Of a DNA stretch of 64,000 nt, positions 1-8,525 are shown in pieces. The DNA comes from Verrucomicrobiota bacterium (lineage in GTDB: Bacteria; Verrucomicrobiota; Verrucomicrobiia; Verrucomicrobiales; Verrucomicrobiaceae). Below the pieces are notes generated by a model, which ran no database searches, was not told the DNA's origin, and was given only the letters and a program-made list of their open reading frames with translations. Within the stretch, counting starts at the first letter, position 1; each line of letters starts with the position of its first letter. The stretch is from NCBI GenBank assembly GCA_025360015.1, contig JANYCZ010000036.1, forward strand, positions 124,001-188,000, given 5' to 3'. A program made the position numbers and the translations under genes.

Positions 1-323
1 TTTCCCCTTTTCCCATCAAGGAGGAAGCGGATTTTAAGGAGCTCGCCAAGCTCGCCCATGAAGCGGGAACGGTTTCCAACCTTTGCCTCCGAGGAATGGA
101 CGTGCCGGTGCCGGCGCTCGAAGATCTCGCGTCCATTTCCACGCTCAGAAGCCTCGACCTTTCCTCGACCTCGTTGCTTACGGATGACTCGATTGAGCAT
201 CTGGCCGCCTGCAGATCTCTCCGCACGCTGCGCATCAGCAAAACACGCCTGCCAGCAGGAGAGTCGCTGACGAACAGACTGGGTCTCCTGCTGCCTGAGT
301 GCCGAATCATGAGTTCTGATTAG
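1..323 (+). CDS. Leucine-rich-repeat protein, C-terminal end (partial)
   Basis: The frame is open from the left edge of the window and stops at 323, so only about the last 106 residues are present. The visible part has leucine-rich-repeat spacing (for example LRSLDLSSTSLL and LRTLRISKTRLP, about 23 to 25 residues apart), which suggests a solvent-exposed protein-binding surface. The start, any signal peptide and any other domain lie outside the window. The next gene begins 13 bases downstream on the same strand and may be co-transcribed. The partners of this protein cannot be inferred from what is visible. Confidence 0.7.
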   Translation, partial: SPFPIKEEADFKELAKLAHEAGTVSNLCLRGMDVPVPALEDLASISTLRSLDLSSTSLLTDDSIEHLAACRSLRTLRISKTRLPAGESLTNRLGLLLPECRIMSSD

Positions 324-336
324 ATCGCCCACAGAC

Positions 337-1770
337 ATGAACAAGCATTCCAAAACCCACAAGGAAGCCAGTGCTGCAAGAACCACAGGTCAGCAGGCCA
401 GGACCGCTCCGGTGAATGGGCAGAAGCAAAGCGCGGTGAAGGCGAAAGCAAAGACTGCGGCTGCCACGCGTTCTCCGAGCATGGCCGTCATACCCAGTGG
501 CGTGACCGCACTGGCAGCCCAGCCCGGCGTGCAGGCGCTGGCGGTGCAAACAAGGGGCAGGTGGATGAAGCAGGCCGGGTCACCCAAACCACGGCTGCTA
601 TGGATTGGCGATGTGCTGGTGCCCACCGGTTTCGCGACCGTCACTCATGAGGTGCTGAATCATCTTCATCATGAGTGGGAGGTCGTCGTGTCAGGTGTCA
701 ATTACGACGGTTCGCCGCATGAGCTGCCGTACCCTGTCATGCCTGCGTGGCAGGGCGGTGACATGTGGGGCATGAACCGCTTCCAGCATCTTTGCACTGA
801 GTTTGATCCGGCGGCTGTCGTCATCAACAATGACTGGTGGAACGTCGCACCCTTCGCCAAGATTGCGCCCGCTGGTGTCCCGATCATCGGCTACATGCCG
901 GTGGATGGTGGCAATCTCGACCCTGGAGCGATGGCGGAGCTCAGCAAACTGCATGCCGCTGTTTGGTACACCGGCTTCGGACATCGTGCAGCCTGTGCTG
1001 CAGGTTTTACCGGCGGACGTCACATCATTCCACATGGGATCGATGTGGAGGTGTTTCAGCCGACGGACCGCCATGCGGCACGGCGGCGGCTGGGTCTGAA
1101 GGTGCCGTCAAACGCGTTCATCGTGGGCAACATCAATCGCAATCAGCCGCGCAAACGGCTCGATCTCACCATCCAGATTTTCGCCGCCTGGATCAAGCAG
1201 CATGACATCACCAACGCGCATCTGCTGCTGCACTGTGCGGAAAAGGACACGGGCTGGGATCTGCGCCGAGTGGCCGCCTACTATGGAGTCGCCGACCGGC
1301 TGATCCTCACCGGCGCGGAGGATATTCGTGATTTGCAGGATGCCCGCAGGCTGAAGTTCATCTACAACTGTCTCGACGTGCAGATGACCACCACACTCGG
1401 CGAAGGCTGGGGACTCACCACGATGGAAGGCATGGCCTGTGGCATTCCCCAGATCGTGCCCGATTCCTCTGCGCTGGGTGAGTGGGCCACGCCTGCGGTG
1501 AAAATCCCCTGTTCACGTACGCTCATTCATCCCGAGATCAACACCACCGGGGCGCTCGTGGATGAGGCGCCGTTTGTGGACGCATTGCAGGTGCTTTATC
1601 ACAGCAAGGCCACGCGCAGCCGTCTCGCTGCACAAGGGCTGGAGCACGTGTTTAGTGACGCCTTCCGCTGGAAGAACGTGGCACGGCAGTTTCGGGCGCT
1701 GCTGACCGCCGCTCCGCGTCAGGCGAAGCGGCGGGAGGCCAAGTCCAAGCTGATCAGCAGCAGGGCTTGA
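337..1770 (+). CDS. Glycosyltransferase, GT4-like (group 1)
   Basis: 477 residues. The first ~75 residues are a lysine/alanine-rich, low-complexity leader without a signal peptide. A GT-B type glycosyltransferase follows: RLLWIGDVLVPTGFATVTHE at about 85-105 is the N-terminal sugar-acceptor fold, and GEGWGLTTMEGMACG carries the E-x7-E motif that contacts the nucleotide sugar in family GT4. It probably transfers a sugar from an activated donor during surface polysaccharide or glycolipid synthesis. Donor and acceptor are unknown. A pyruvyl transferase and another glycosyltransferase-like gene lie nearby. The 3' end overlaps the convergent SRPBCC gene by 17 bases. Confidence 0.85.
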   Translation: MNKHSKTHKEASAARTTGQQARTAPVNGQKQSAVKAKAKTAAATRSPSMAVIPSGVTALAAQPGVQALAVQTRGRWMKQAGSPKPRLLWIGDVLVPTGFATVTHEVLNHLHHEWEVVVSGVNYDGSPHELPYPVMPAWQGGDMWGMNRFQHLCTEFDPAAVVINNDWWNVAPFAKIAPAGVPIIGYMPVDGGNLDPGAMAELSKLHAAVWYTGFGHRAACAAGFTGGRHIIPHGIDVEVFQPTDRHAARRRLGLKVPSNAFIVGNINRNQPRKRLDLTIQIFAAWIKQHDITNAHLLLHCAEKDTGWDLRRVAAYYGVADRLILTGAEDIRDLQDARRLKFIYNCLDVQMTTTLGEGWGLTTMEGMACGIPQIVPDSSALGEWATPAVKIPCSRTLIHPEINTTGALVDEAPFVDALQVLYHSKATRSRLAAQGLEHVFSDAFRWKNVARQFRALLTAAPRQAKRREAKSKLISSRA

Positions 1771-2236
1771 AGGACGGCGCGGGGGCTCCGGCGAGCACTG
1801 CATCCAATTTGTCGAGGCAGCCGGTCCAGCCGTGGGTGTGCTTCTGGCGACTGTCGTCGCTGGGGAAGCCGGTCTGGGTGAGATGCAGTTCGGTTTCATC
1901 GCCGACGGCCTTGAACTCGAAGGTGACAAGCGATTCGCAGTCCGTCCAGTCCTCGTCTTCCTCCCATTTCCAGGTGTAAACGATTTTCGATGAGGGTGTG
2001 ATCTCACGGTAAACACCCACGACGACGACTGCATTGGAGTTCTCTGGATTGACTGCCTTGATGCGATATTGACCACCAACGCGGAAGTCGGCGCTGCATT
2101 CCATGACCTTGACAGGTCCGGGACCGAACCATTGTTGGATAGCTTCAGCGGTGGAGAAGGCGGCAAAGACTCGTTCGCACGGTGCTTTGAAACGGCGGGT
2201 GAGATTGAGGGTCTGATGGGTGGCGAGAGAGGTCAT
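1754..2236 (-). CDS. SRPBCC / AHSA1 family protein
   Basis: 160 residues of the Bet v 1-like (START/SRPBCC) fold, AHSA1-like subgroup: TRRFKAPCERVFAAFSTAEA near the start, then the WFGPGPVKV and GGQYRI strands. Members bind hydrophobic small molecules or act as stress-related accessory proteins; the ligand here is unknown. The start ATG overlaps the stop of the upstream ArsR gene (ATGA at 2236-2233), which indicates translational coupling. ArsR plus AHSA1 pairs are common in bacteria, usually autoregulated by the ArsR protein. It is the third gene of an operon that begins at 3161. Confidence 0.85.
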   Translation of the reverse strand: MTSLATHQTLNLTRRFKAPCERVFAAFSTAEAIQQWFGPGPVKVMECSADFRVGGQYRIKAVNPENSNAVVVVGVYREITPSSKIVYTWKWEEDEDWTDCESLVTFEFKAVGDETELHLTQTGFPSDDSRQKHTHGWTGCLDKLDAVLAGAPAPSFKPCC

Positions 2237-2595
2237 GATTTTTTGGGATTGGCGGGTGGTTCTGGCGGTGGCTGCTCCACGAGCGCGGCGAGCCGGTCGA
2301 AGCTGCCTTCCCACATCTGGCGGTGGCGTTCGATCCAGTTCACGGCTTCGCGGAGGGGTTTGGGATTGGCGGTGATGTAATGGGTGCGGCCTTCGATCCG
2401 GCGCTTGAGCAGGCCTGCATCCTCCAGCACGCGCAGATGTTTGGAGACGGCTGGGAGCGACATCTGCAACGGTTCGGCGAGAGTCCCGACCGTGGCCTCG
2501 CCCTCAATCAGCCGGGACAAGAGTCCACGCCGCGTGGCATCGGAGAGTGCGGCGAAGACAAGATCAAGGAGCAGAGGCTGGGGGGCGCGTCGCAT
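2233..2595 (-). CDS. ArsR/SmtB family winged-helix repressor
   Basis: 120 residues. The winged helix is clear: FAALSDATRRGLLSRL, then the recognition helix in LQMSLPAVSKHLRVLEDAG and the wing KRRIEGRTHYI. I see no cysteine cluster of the metal-sensing type, so the signal is probably not arsenite or zinc, as in other ArsR proteins paired with AHSA1 genes. I chose ATG at 2595; a TTG at 2631 would add 12 residues with no better ribosome binding site. It likely represses its own operon through the palindrome at 3197-3208. Confidence 0.88.
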   Translation of the reverse strand: MRRAPQPLLLDLVFAALSDATRRGLLSRLIEGEATVGTLAEPLQMSLPAVSKHLRVLEDAGLLKRRIEGRTHYITANPKPLREAVNWIERHRQMWEGSFDRLAALVEQPPPEPPANPKKS

Positions 2596-2639
2596 GGAGA
2601 AACGTGTGGATGCTGTGGGCAGGCCTAGCAAGGGGGCGC

Positions 2640-3161
2640 TTACTTCACGCGCTCAAATTGGAAGGAGGGTTTTTCCGTGGCTTTGCCGTGGTCGAAGAGG
2701 GTCCAGTTTTGTGTCAAATGGTCGGCATCCACGAAGGTGATGACGGCGGAATGCATGTGTTTTTCCGTGTCCGCCTTGATTTCGCTGTCCTTGTCCAGAT
2801 CGAAGGTGAGCGATTTGTCGTCGGATTTCACCAGCGTCATGCTGGGCCGGTTGCACAGCATGCAGTAATGCGTGAGCACCAGCTTGCCGTCCTTCTCATG
2901 GTAAAGGGTGACCATTTCCTTGGGCGTGTCAGGGAACATGCGTTCCTCCACTGCGCTGCCGCCGGCGATGACGCGGTATTGTGTGTTCACGTTCATGGGG
3001 CCCTGACCCATGTCCACGCTGGCCTTCCAGCTTCCGGCCAGCGTTTTCAATTTTTCAAATGCGGGGGAGCCGGAGTAGGGCTTGGTGGGCAGTTCACCGG
3101 CGAAGGTGGTGAGTGCGCAGGAGAGGATGGAGAGTGTGAGAAGCAGCAGAGTTGTTTTCAT
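2640..3161 (-). CDS. Secreted protein of unknown function, lipocalin-like (DUF1579-like)
   Basis: 173 residues with an N-terminal signal peptide (MKTTLLLLTLSILSCALTTFA, likely cleavage after FA). The mature part is a beta-rich single domain containing LAGSWKASVDMGQGPM and YRVIAGGSAVEERMF, similar in style to DUF1579/lipocalin-like proteins in which GxW opens a small barrel. It is the first gene of the ArsR-AHSA1 operon, with a 44-base gap to the ArsR start. A ligand-binding periplasmic role is plausible but not shown. The promoter lies just upstream. Confidence 0.7.
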   Translation of the reverse strand: MKTTLLLLTLSILSCALTTFAGELPTKPYSGSPAFEKLKTLAGSWKASVDMGQGPMNVNTQYRVIAGGSAVEERMFPDTPKEMVTLYHEKDGKLVLTHYCMLCNRPSMTLVKSDDKSLTFDLDKDSEIKADTEKHMHSAVITFVDADHLTQNWTLFDHGKATEKPSFQFERVK

Positions 3162-3191
3162 AGGAGTGGGTGTGTTTCGTAACCGGAAACA

Positions 3192-3219
3192 TAGTTAACC
3201 AAATGGTTTAATGAATCAA
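3192..3219 (-). promoter_or_regulatory. Promoter with ArsR-type operator in its spacer
   Basis: Read on the minus strand there is a -35 element TTGATT (3219-3214), a 16-base spacer, and a -10 element TAACTA (3197-3192), about 30 bases before the start codon at 3161. The perfect palindrome AACCATTTGGTT (3208-3197) occupies the spacer and touches the -10. ArsR-family repressors bind such palindromes and block RNA polymerase. The operon encodes an ArsR protein as its second gene, so autoregulation is the simple reading. Confidence 0.65.
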
Positions 3220-3285
3220 GCGGATTTTTGATTTCGTCCGTGGAGTTGTGATTCGGGGCCTGTTTCTGTGCTATCATCCCAGTGC

Positions 3286-4179
3286 ATGAAAATCGCGTTC
3301 GTCGGAGCATCGGGTTACGGCAATGTCGGTGATGACACCTATCCGCTGGTCTTTGCGCAGCAACTGCCGGAGCACGAGCTGATCATCTATAATTCCGATC
3401 TTCCTTGCTCCCTGCCGGAGGACCTCGACATGCTTGTCCTGGGTGGCGGCGGGATTGTTTACAACCATGGAAAAGCAGGCGCTGTAGAAATGGAATCCCC
3501 GCATTTCCGCTGCATGAAATTCTATATGGATGCGGCGATCCAGCGTGGCATCCCGTGGGGGTTTCTCTCCTGCGGCTTTCAGTTTCAAATCAACTGCGAG
3601 GCTGCTTATGCCGCCGCGCTGCAACCGTGGGTGCCCTATTTGCAGCAGGCGCATTTCGTCACCCTCCGTTCACCCCGTTGCGTGGGCATCGCGCAGGAGC
3701 TCAGCGGGCGTGGCGACGTGTTTTTTGCTCCGGATGCCGCCTATCTCTACCAGCCTGACATCGGAACATCCGTGGCAGCCATGCGGTCCATTACTCTGGT
3801 TCCGGCGGGGCTCGTCAACGCGCGCAATGCGCTGACCAATCATTACCTGCGTCAGTTTGCCGCGAGTGGCGTGCCGGTGACATGGCTGGGAATGGGCGCG
3901 CCGGTGGATGATCATTCGTTGCTCGCGGAAGCTGCGGAACTTTTTCCTCAGGCGCAGATCATCGCCGCCCCGGGGCCGCGGGTGGCATTTGAAACCATCG
4001 CACGATCCCGCTTTGTCATCACCGGCCGCTATCATGGGATGATCTACGCCCGCGTGAGCCAGGTGCCGTTCATCACGCCGGTGGAGGCGGCCTATAAAAT
4101 TCACATGGAAAAGCTGGATGAAAACATCAGCGCTGCGAGCACTCATTTCGACGTGCTGCGTCGGTTCATTCCGCGCTGA
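3286..4179 (+). CDS. Polysaccharide pyruvyl transferase family protein
   Basis: 297 residues. It starts with a Rossmann-like strand and a glycine-rich turn (MKIAFVGASGYGNVGDDTYP), the typical opening of the PF04230 family, and ends with RSRFVITGRYHGMIYA, the conserved RxHG-type region. The family moves pyruvate from phosphoenolpyruvate onto sugar residues of surface polysaccharides. I used the ATG at 3286 because the upstream 6-residue extension lacks family sequence. Its stop abuts the convergent glycosyltransferase-like gene with no spacer. Confidence 0.88.
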   Translation: MKIAFVGASGYGNVGDDTYPLVFAQQLPEHELIIYNSDLPCSLPEDLDMLVLGGGGIVYNHGKAGAVEMESPHFRCMKFYMDAAIQRGIPWGFLSCGFQFQINCEAAYAAALQPWVPYLQQAHFVTLRSPRCVGIAQELSGRGDVFFAPDAAYLYQPDIGTSVAAMRSITLVPAGLVNARNALTNHYLRQFAASGVPVTWLGMGAPVDDHSLLAEAAELFPQAQIIAAPGPRVAFETIARSRFVITGRYHGMIYARVSQVPFITPVEAAYKIHMEKLDENISAASTHFDVLRRFIPR

Positions 4180-5007
4180 TCACCAGCGCTGCAGAAATTC
4201 CGCGAGTTCTGCTGCGTTCACCTGCGGGTATTCACGTCCCAGCGTGCTGTCGCGGTTCATGCCAAAGGCGTAATCGGTGGGCTGTGTCACATCGTGGTGG
4301 TTCACAGGGTAGAACACCGCCACCGGTTTATTCTCAAACCAGGCCGCCTGCTGCAGGCTGGACCAGCTTCCCACATAGGCACGGCAGTTCTTGATCAGAT
4401 TCAGCGTTGCGGGCACCGTCAGACTGTCGAGCACTGTGATGTTGCCACCTTCGAACGAACGTGCGTCCTCCACGGCATGAATCGTTTTGCCCTGCACGCC
4501 GGGACGGACATAGCTGCGCGTGACGACAAACACCTGGCAGGGAAGCTGGCGCAGCACCTGCACCGTTTTTTCAATCAAATCCGGCGGCAGTGAACGGTAG
4601 GATGCATTGCCCGCGAAAGGTTGAAACACAATGTGTCCCTCCGAAGCGACGTCATCCGGCGCGTCGAACACCGGCACATGGCCGTTGGCAGGGCCGCGAA
4701 TGAGCTGGGCGTAATCCACACCCGCAAAGTCGCACAACGCCCGGTTGATGTCCGGTCCTCGCAGACCGGCGTTGAAGAACTCCTCATATTTGTGCGCGAG
4801 ATCATAGAGAATGAAATGCATCGCATTGCGATGGTGACGGAAAATCTCGATCGAAAACGGATTGTGCGAAGCCATGATCACGTGAACCGGCTGCGTGGCC
4901 TCGCTCAGCACGCGATAGCCGGCATCGCGATAGCAAACGCGGATGACATCGCCGAGGCCGGCGCAAAACAGAGTGGCGGACATTTGTGAAGCAATGGTCC
5001 GGGTCAT
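4180..5007 (-). CDS. Glycosyltransferase-like protein, GT9/heptosyltransferase type
   Basis: 275 residues from ATG 5007 (ATG 4983 is an alternative). The N-terminus MSATLFCAGLGDVIRVCY has the GxGD turn of GT-B glycosyltransferases. The C-terminal half has IVFQPFAGNASYRSLPPDLI and the NCRAYVGSWSSLQQAAWF segment, which matches the donor-binding region of family 9 (heptosyltransferase-like) proteins. Such proteins add sugars to lipopolysaccharide cores or protein glycans. The specific reaction is unknown. It is divergent from the sialate esterase, with a 34-base gap. Confidence 0.65.
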   Translation of the reverse strand: MTRTIASQMSATLFCAGLGDVIRVCYRDAGYRVLSEATQPVHVIMASHNPFSIEIFRHHRNAMHFILYDLAHKYEEFFNAGLRGPDINRALCDFAGVDYAQLIRGPANGHVPVFDAPDDVASEGHIVFQPFAGNASYRSLPPDLIEKTVQVLRQLPCQVFVVTRSYVRPGVQGKTIHAVEDARSFEGGNITVLDSLTVPATLNLIKNCRAYVGSWSSLQQAAWFENKPVAVFYPVNHHDVTQPTDYAFGMNRDSTLGREYPQVNAAELAEFLQRW

Positions 5008-5041
5008 GACGTTGACAAGGCTCTTCTCATTCCACCCTGCC

Positions 5042-6520
5042 ATGAAGATATTTGCCTCACTCCTGCTTCTCTCCTTGTCCGCCCAGGCGACCATCACGCT
5101 GCCTGCTGTTTTTTCCGATCACATGGTGCTGCAAAGCGGCAAGCCCGTGCCGGTCTGGGGCACGGCGGATGCCCATGCGGAAGTCACGGTGGCCATCGCC
5201 GGGCAGAAAAAGACCGCCAAGGCGGATGCGAACGGCCAGTGGTCGCTGAAGCTGGATGCGCTGGCCGTAACTGCTGAACCCCAGACACTTACGATTGGCG
5301 ACAAGACGATCAACGACGTGCTCATTGGCGAAGTCTGGCTCGGGTCCGGCCAGTCGAACATGGGCCTGCAGGTGCAGGGCGCGAAGGACTATGAGGCGAG
5401 CAAGGCTGCAGCGAATGTGCCGCTAATGCGTGTGTTTACCGAAAGCAGCTCCGCCGCGACCACGGCGCAGACTCTGGGCAAAGGCACCTGGGTGCTCTGC
5501 ACGCCGGAAACGGTGGGCAGTTTTTCCGCCACGTTGTACTTCTTTGGGCGCAACCTTTACGATGTCTTCAAGCAGCCGCTGGGCCTCATCAATTCCTCGG
5601 TGGGTGGCACGCCGATCGAGTCGTGGATCAGTCCTGAGGCGCAGCAGGCGAGTGTGGAGCTGAAGCCTTTCTTTGAAGCGGTGAAACAGGAGAAGGCGGC
5701 TTTTGATGAAACGAAAGTGAAAGCGAATCATGAGCGTCAGGTGAAGAAGTGGGCGGAGGAGGTGAAGCAGGCCAAGGCCGAGGGTAAGCCTGCGCCGCGC
5801 AAGCCGCGTGACCCCATCGAAATGCGCCAGCGGAAGGGGGATGTGGGCGGCTTGTTCAACGGCAAGATTGCGCCACTGATTCCTTATGCGATTCGTGGCG
5901 CGATCTGGTATCAAGGGGAGGCCAACAGCAACGGCGCCAAGCCGGCGTTTTACCAGGCGCAGCTCACGCTGCTGGCCAAAGACTGGCGCAGCCGCTGGAG
6001 CGACGAGTTTCCCTTTGCCTGGGTGCAGCTGCCGAATTTCACCCGCGCTGGTGAAGGCTGGCCGATTGTGCGCGAGCAGATGCTTAATGCGCTGAGCACT
6101 ATTCCGAACAGCGGCATGGCCATCACGCTCGACATCGGTGAGGCGAAGAACATTCATCCGACGAACAAGCAGGAAGTCGGCCGTCGTCTGGCGCTGTGGG
6201 CGCTGGGTGCGGTGTATGGGAAGGATGTTCCTGACACCTCGGGTCCCTTGATTGACACGGCTAAGGTGAAGGGCGGTGCCTTTGTGCTGACCTTCACGCA
6301 TGGTAAGGGCTTGAATGCGAAAGGTGATCTCGCTGAGTTTGAAGTGGCCGGTGCGGATGGTCAGTGGCAGGCGGCTGAGGCGAAGATTGATGGTGAAACG
6401 GTAGTGGTCTCATGCAAAGCGGTCGCCGAGCCGAAACAGGTGCGGTATGCGTGGAAGGACAATCCCGTAGCCACGCTCTTCAATGGTGCGGGCATTCCGG
6501 CGTCACCGTTTCGGAAGTGA
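5042..6520 (+). CDS. Sialate O-acetylesterase family protein (secreted)
   Basis: 492 residues with a signal peptide (MKIFASLLLLSLSAQA). An N-terminal beta sandwich (VFSDHMVLQSGKPVPVWGTA) is followed by the SGNH-type SASA domain: GSGQSNM holds the nucleophile serine near residue 105, GAIWYQGEAN is the oxyanion/Gly block, and DIGEAKNIHPTNKQEVGRRL supplies the Asp-His pair. The family removes O-acetyl groups from sialic acids or other polysaccharide sugars. An inserted charged helix (about residues 225-265) separates two blocks. It probably works outside the cytoplasm. A strong hairpin follows the gene. Confidence 0.92.
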   Translation: MKIFASLLLLSLSAQATITLPAVFSDHMVLQSGKPVPVWGTADAHAEVTVAIAGQKKTAKADANGQWSLKLDALAVTAEPQTLTIGDKTINDVLIGEVWLGSGQSNMGLQVQGAKDYEASKAAANVPLMRVFTESSSAATTAQTLGKGTWVLCTPETVGSFSATLYFFGRNLYDVFKQPLGLINSSVGGTPIESWISPEAQQASVELKPFFEAVKQEKAAFDETKVKANHERQVKKWAEEVKQAKAEGKPAPRKPRDPIEMRQRKGDVGGLFNGKIAPLIPYAIRGAIWYQGEANSNGAKPAFYQAQLTLLAKDWRSRWSDEFPFAWVQLPNFTRAGEGWPIVREQMLNALSTIPNSGMAITLDIGEAKNIHPTNKQEVGRRLALWALGAVYGKDVPDTSGPLIDTAKVKGGAFVLTFTHGKGLNAKGDLAEFEVAGADGQWQAAEAKIDGETVVVSCKAVAEPKQVRYAWKDNPVATLFNGAGIPASPFRK

Positions 6521-6564
6521 CGCGCACGGCGGTTCTGCGCTGACGAGACGTTTTAATTGAGGTT

Positions 6565-6605
6565 CCCTGCGGGGGAGCGAAACACCACTTTCGCACCCCG
6601 CAGGG
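6565..6605. terminator. Strong hairpin between convergent genes, likely bidirectional terminator
   Basis: Bases 6565-6605 form a long stem: CCCTGCGGGG pairs with CCCCGCAGGG, and inside it GCGAAA pairs with TTTCGC around a CACCAC loop. It lies between the stops of the sialate esterase (6520) and the PepSY gene (6632). No run of T follows on either strand, so it may act as a weak terminator or as a 3' end stabiliser. Confidence 0.6.
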
Positions 6606-6631
6606 ATTGATCCAACCTAACAAGGATCAAA

Positions 6632-7819
6632 TCATGTGGAGGCACCCTCGGGTGCCGTGGCGGTGTGGCCGCGTTTGGGAAAGAAGCGGCGAAAGGCAAG
6701 GGCGAAGCCGGTCCAAACGAGAATGGTGGTGGCGAGGGCGCTCAAGGCCGCGACGGTCTGGCCGATGAGTCCGAAGAGTTCGCCGGTGTGGAGGAAGCGG
6801 GCGTACATGCGCAGACGGCGTCCGAGGTTTTGCTGCTGGAGATCGTCGGGGCTTGGGAGCACTTTGGCCTGTGCCACATCGAGATTCAGCATGGTGCGGA
6901 GCTGTACCTGACCGCGACCGCCACGGTCCACCATGAGGGGAAAAGGTTCGCCGGGTTTCTGCGGCATGCGCAGGCTCATGCTGGCCCAGTCGGGGATCTG
7001 CTTGCGTGCCTGAGCGAGAAGAGGCTCAAGCCCGGCGAGGGAAGGGGAGGGGGCTGCGGGGCCACGCTGACCGCCTTCGCGCTTGCCTTCACCGCCGCCT
7101 GCGGTGCGTTCGCGTGGTGGAGGAGGCTGGGTGCCGGTGAGAGTGAAGAGGAGATTGTTGGCCCAGCCGTAGGACATGATGAGGCCGGTGGTGATGATGC
7201 ATAGGAGAGGGAAGGAGGACCAGAAGCCGAAGACGTTGTGCCAGTTCCAGTTGCGGGCGCGGTCTGTGAGCCGGGGATTGAAGAGGATGACGGCGCGTAC
7301 CTTTGACCAGCGCCACTGGCGTGGCCACCAGAGGTAGAGGCCGGAGAGAAGCAGGAGGCTGAAGATCAGGCAGGCCGCACCGGTGATGGTCTTTCCCACT
7401 TCTTTGGGGAGGCCGGTGCCGGTGAGGAAGCGATGCCAGTCGGTGGCGGCGTGGAAGAAGTCATGGCAGGCGTGATGGCCTTCGCCCAAGAACTGGCCGG
7501 TGTAAGGATTGGCGAAGAAGATGCCTTCTTTGCCGACGGAAAGGGTGACGGGCATGGCCGGGTCCGCTTTCCAGGTGATACCGCTGGGATTCAAGTCGGG
7601 CTTGGTCTCGTACACTTTGGCCAGCAGCGTTTCGATGTCGAGACGGGCGGAACCTGCGGCAGGCGGAGTGACACGCAGATCGCGATTGGCCCAGTCCAGA
7701 AGCTGGGCCTCGTAGGAGATGATGAGGCCGGTCACGGCCATGGAGAGAATGACCAGGCCTGCGACGAGGCCGATGATGAGATGGCCCCAGAAGATGAGGC
7801 GATGGAAGGTGGGCTTCAC
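6632..7819 (-). CDS. PepSY-associated membrane protein (iron-uptake type)
   Basis: 395 residues. The first helix (FWGHLIIGLVAGLVILSMAVTGLIISYE) and three further helices, with HDFFHAATDWHRFL and WHNVFGFWSSFPLLCIITTGLI, fit the PepSY_TM family (PF03929), whose members are often encoded next to siderophore receptors. Some are inner-membrane ferric-siderophore reductases, and the paired histidines could bind heme. I chose GTG 7819, two bases after the upstream stop with GGTGG ahead; GTG 7837 is an alternative. It is the third gene of the receptor operon. Confidence 0.85.
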   Translation of the reverse strand: MKPTFHRLIFWGHLIIGLVAGLVILSMAVTGLIISYEAQLLDWANRDLRVTPPAAGSARLDIETLLAKVYETKPDLNPSGITWKADPAMPVTLSVGKEGIFFANPYTGQFLGEGHHACHDFFHAATDWHRFLTGTGLPKEVGKTITGAACLIFSLLLLSGLYLWWPRQWRWSKVRAVILFNPRLTDRARNWNWHNVFGFWSSFPLLCIITTGLIMSYGWANNLLFTLTGTQPPPPRERTAGGGEGKREGGQRGPAAPSPSLAGLEPLLAQARKQIPDWASMSLRMPQKPGEPFPLMVDRGGRGQVQLRTMLNLDVAQAKVLPSPDDLQQQNLGRRLRMYARFLHTGELFGLIGQTVAALSALATTILVWTGFALAFRRFFPKRGHTATAPEGAST

Positions 7820-7821
7820 GG

Positions 7822-8514
7822 TTACATTTCCACCCACTGGCGGAGGAGGTTGTGATAGACGCCGGTGAGCTGCACGGCGGTCTGATCGGCCACGGGGTTG
7901 TTTTTGAGATCGCGGCCCAGACGCTGAATGGAGAGATCGAGATCAAAGAGGAGCGACCTTTTCGCGTCGTCGCGGATCATGCTTTGCAGCCAGAAGAAGG
8001 AGCAGACGCGCGCGCCACGTGTCACGGGGGTGACGTGGTGGAGGCTGGTGGAAGGGTAGAGCACCATGTGGCCGGGGGGCAGCTTCACACGCTGCACGCC
8101 GTAGGTGTCCTCGATGCACAGCTCCCCGCCGTCATACTCCTCGGGACCGGCGAAGAACAATGTGGCGCTGATGTCCGTGCGGATGCGCACGGGCAGGGTG
8201 CGATGCTGGCGGATGGCGTTGTCCACATGGGTGCCGAAGGACTGGCCGCCGGAGTAGCGGTTGAACAGCGGCGGGAAGATTTGCAGGGGCAATGCGGCCG
8301 CGAGAAAGAGCGGATTTTTGGACAGCGCGGCGAGGATCATTTCGCCGAGTTCTCGTGCGGCGGGGCTTTCTTCGGGAAGCTGCATGTTGTCCTTGGCCCT
8401 GGCGGACTGATAGCCGGCGGTGCCTTTGCCATCCACCCAATCGGCGGCGTCAAGGAGCTTGCGTGCATGAGCGACCTGCTCGGCAGTGAGAACGTCGGGG
8501 ATGGCGATGAGCAT
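7822..8514 (-). CDS. PKHD-type Fe(II)/2-oxoglutarate dioxygenase (PiuC/YbiX family)
   Basis: 230 residues, the usual length for PiuC/YbiX. The iron ligands are visible as HVD in [11 protein letters not shown] and the distal His in [15 protein letters not shown], with the arginine that binds 2-oxoglutarate just after. Such hydroxylases are commonly encoded beside catecholate-type TonB receptors in iron-regulated operons; their substrate is not settled. The gap to the receptor gene is 11 bases and to the PepSY gene 2 bases, so the three are one transcription unit. Confidence 0.92.
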   Translation of the reverse strand: MLIAIPDVLTAEQVAHARKLLDAADWVDGKGTAGYQSARAKDNMQLPEESPAARELGEMILAALSKNPLFLAAALPLQIFPPLFNRYSGGQSFGTHVDNAIRQHRTLPVRIRTDISATLFFAGPEEYDGGELCIEDTYGVQRVKLPPGHMVLYPSTSLHHVTPVTRGARVCSFFWLQSMIRDDAKRSLLFDLDLSIQRLGRDLKNNPVADQTAVQLTGVYHNLLRQWVEM

Positions 8515-8525
8515 AAAGAAGGAGT

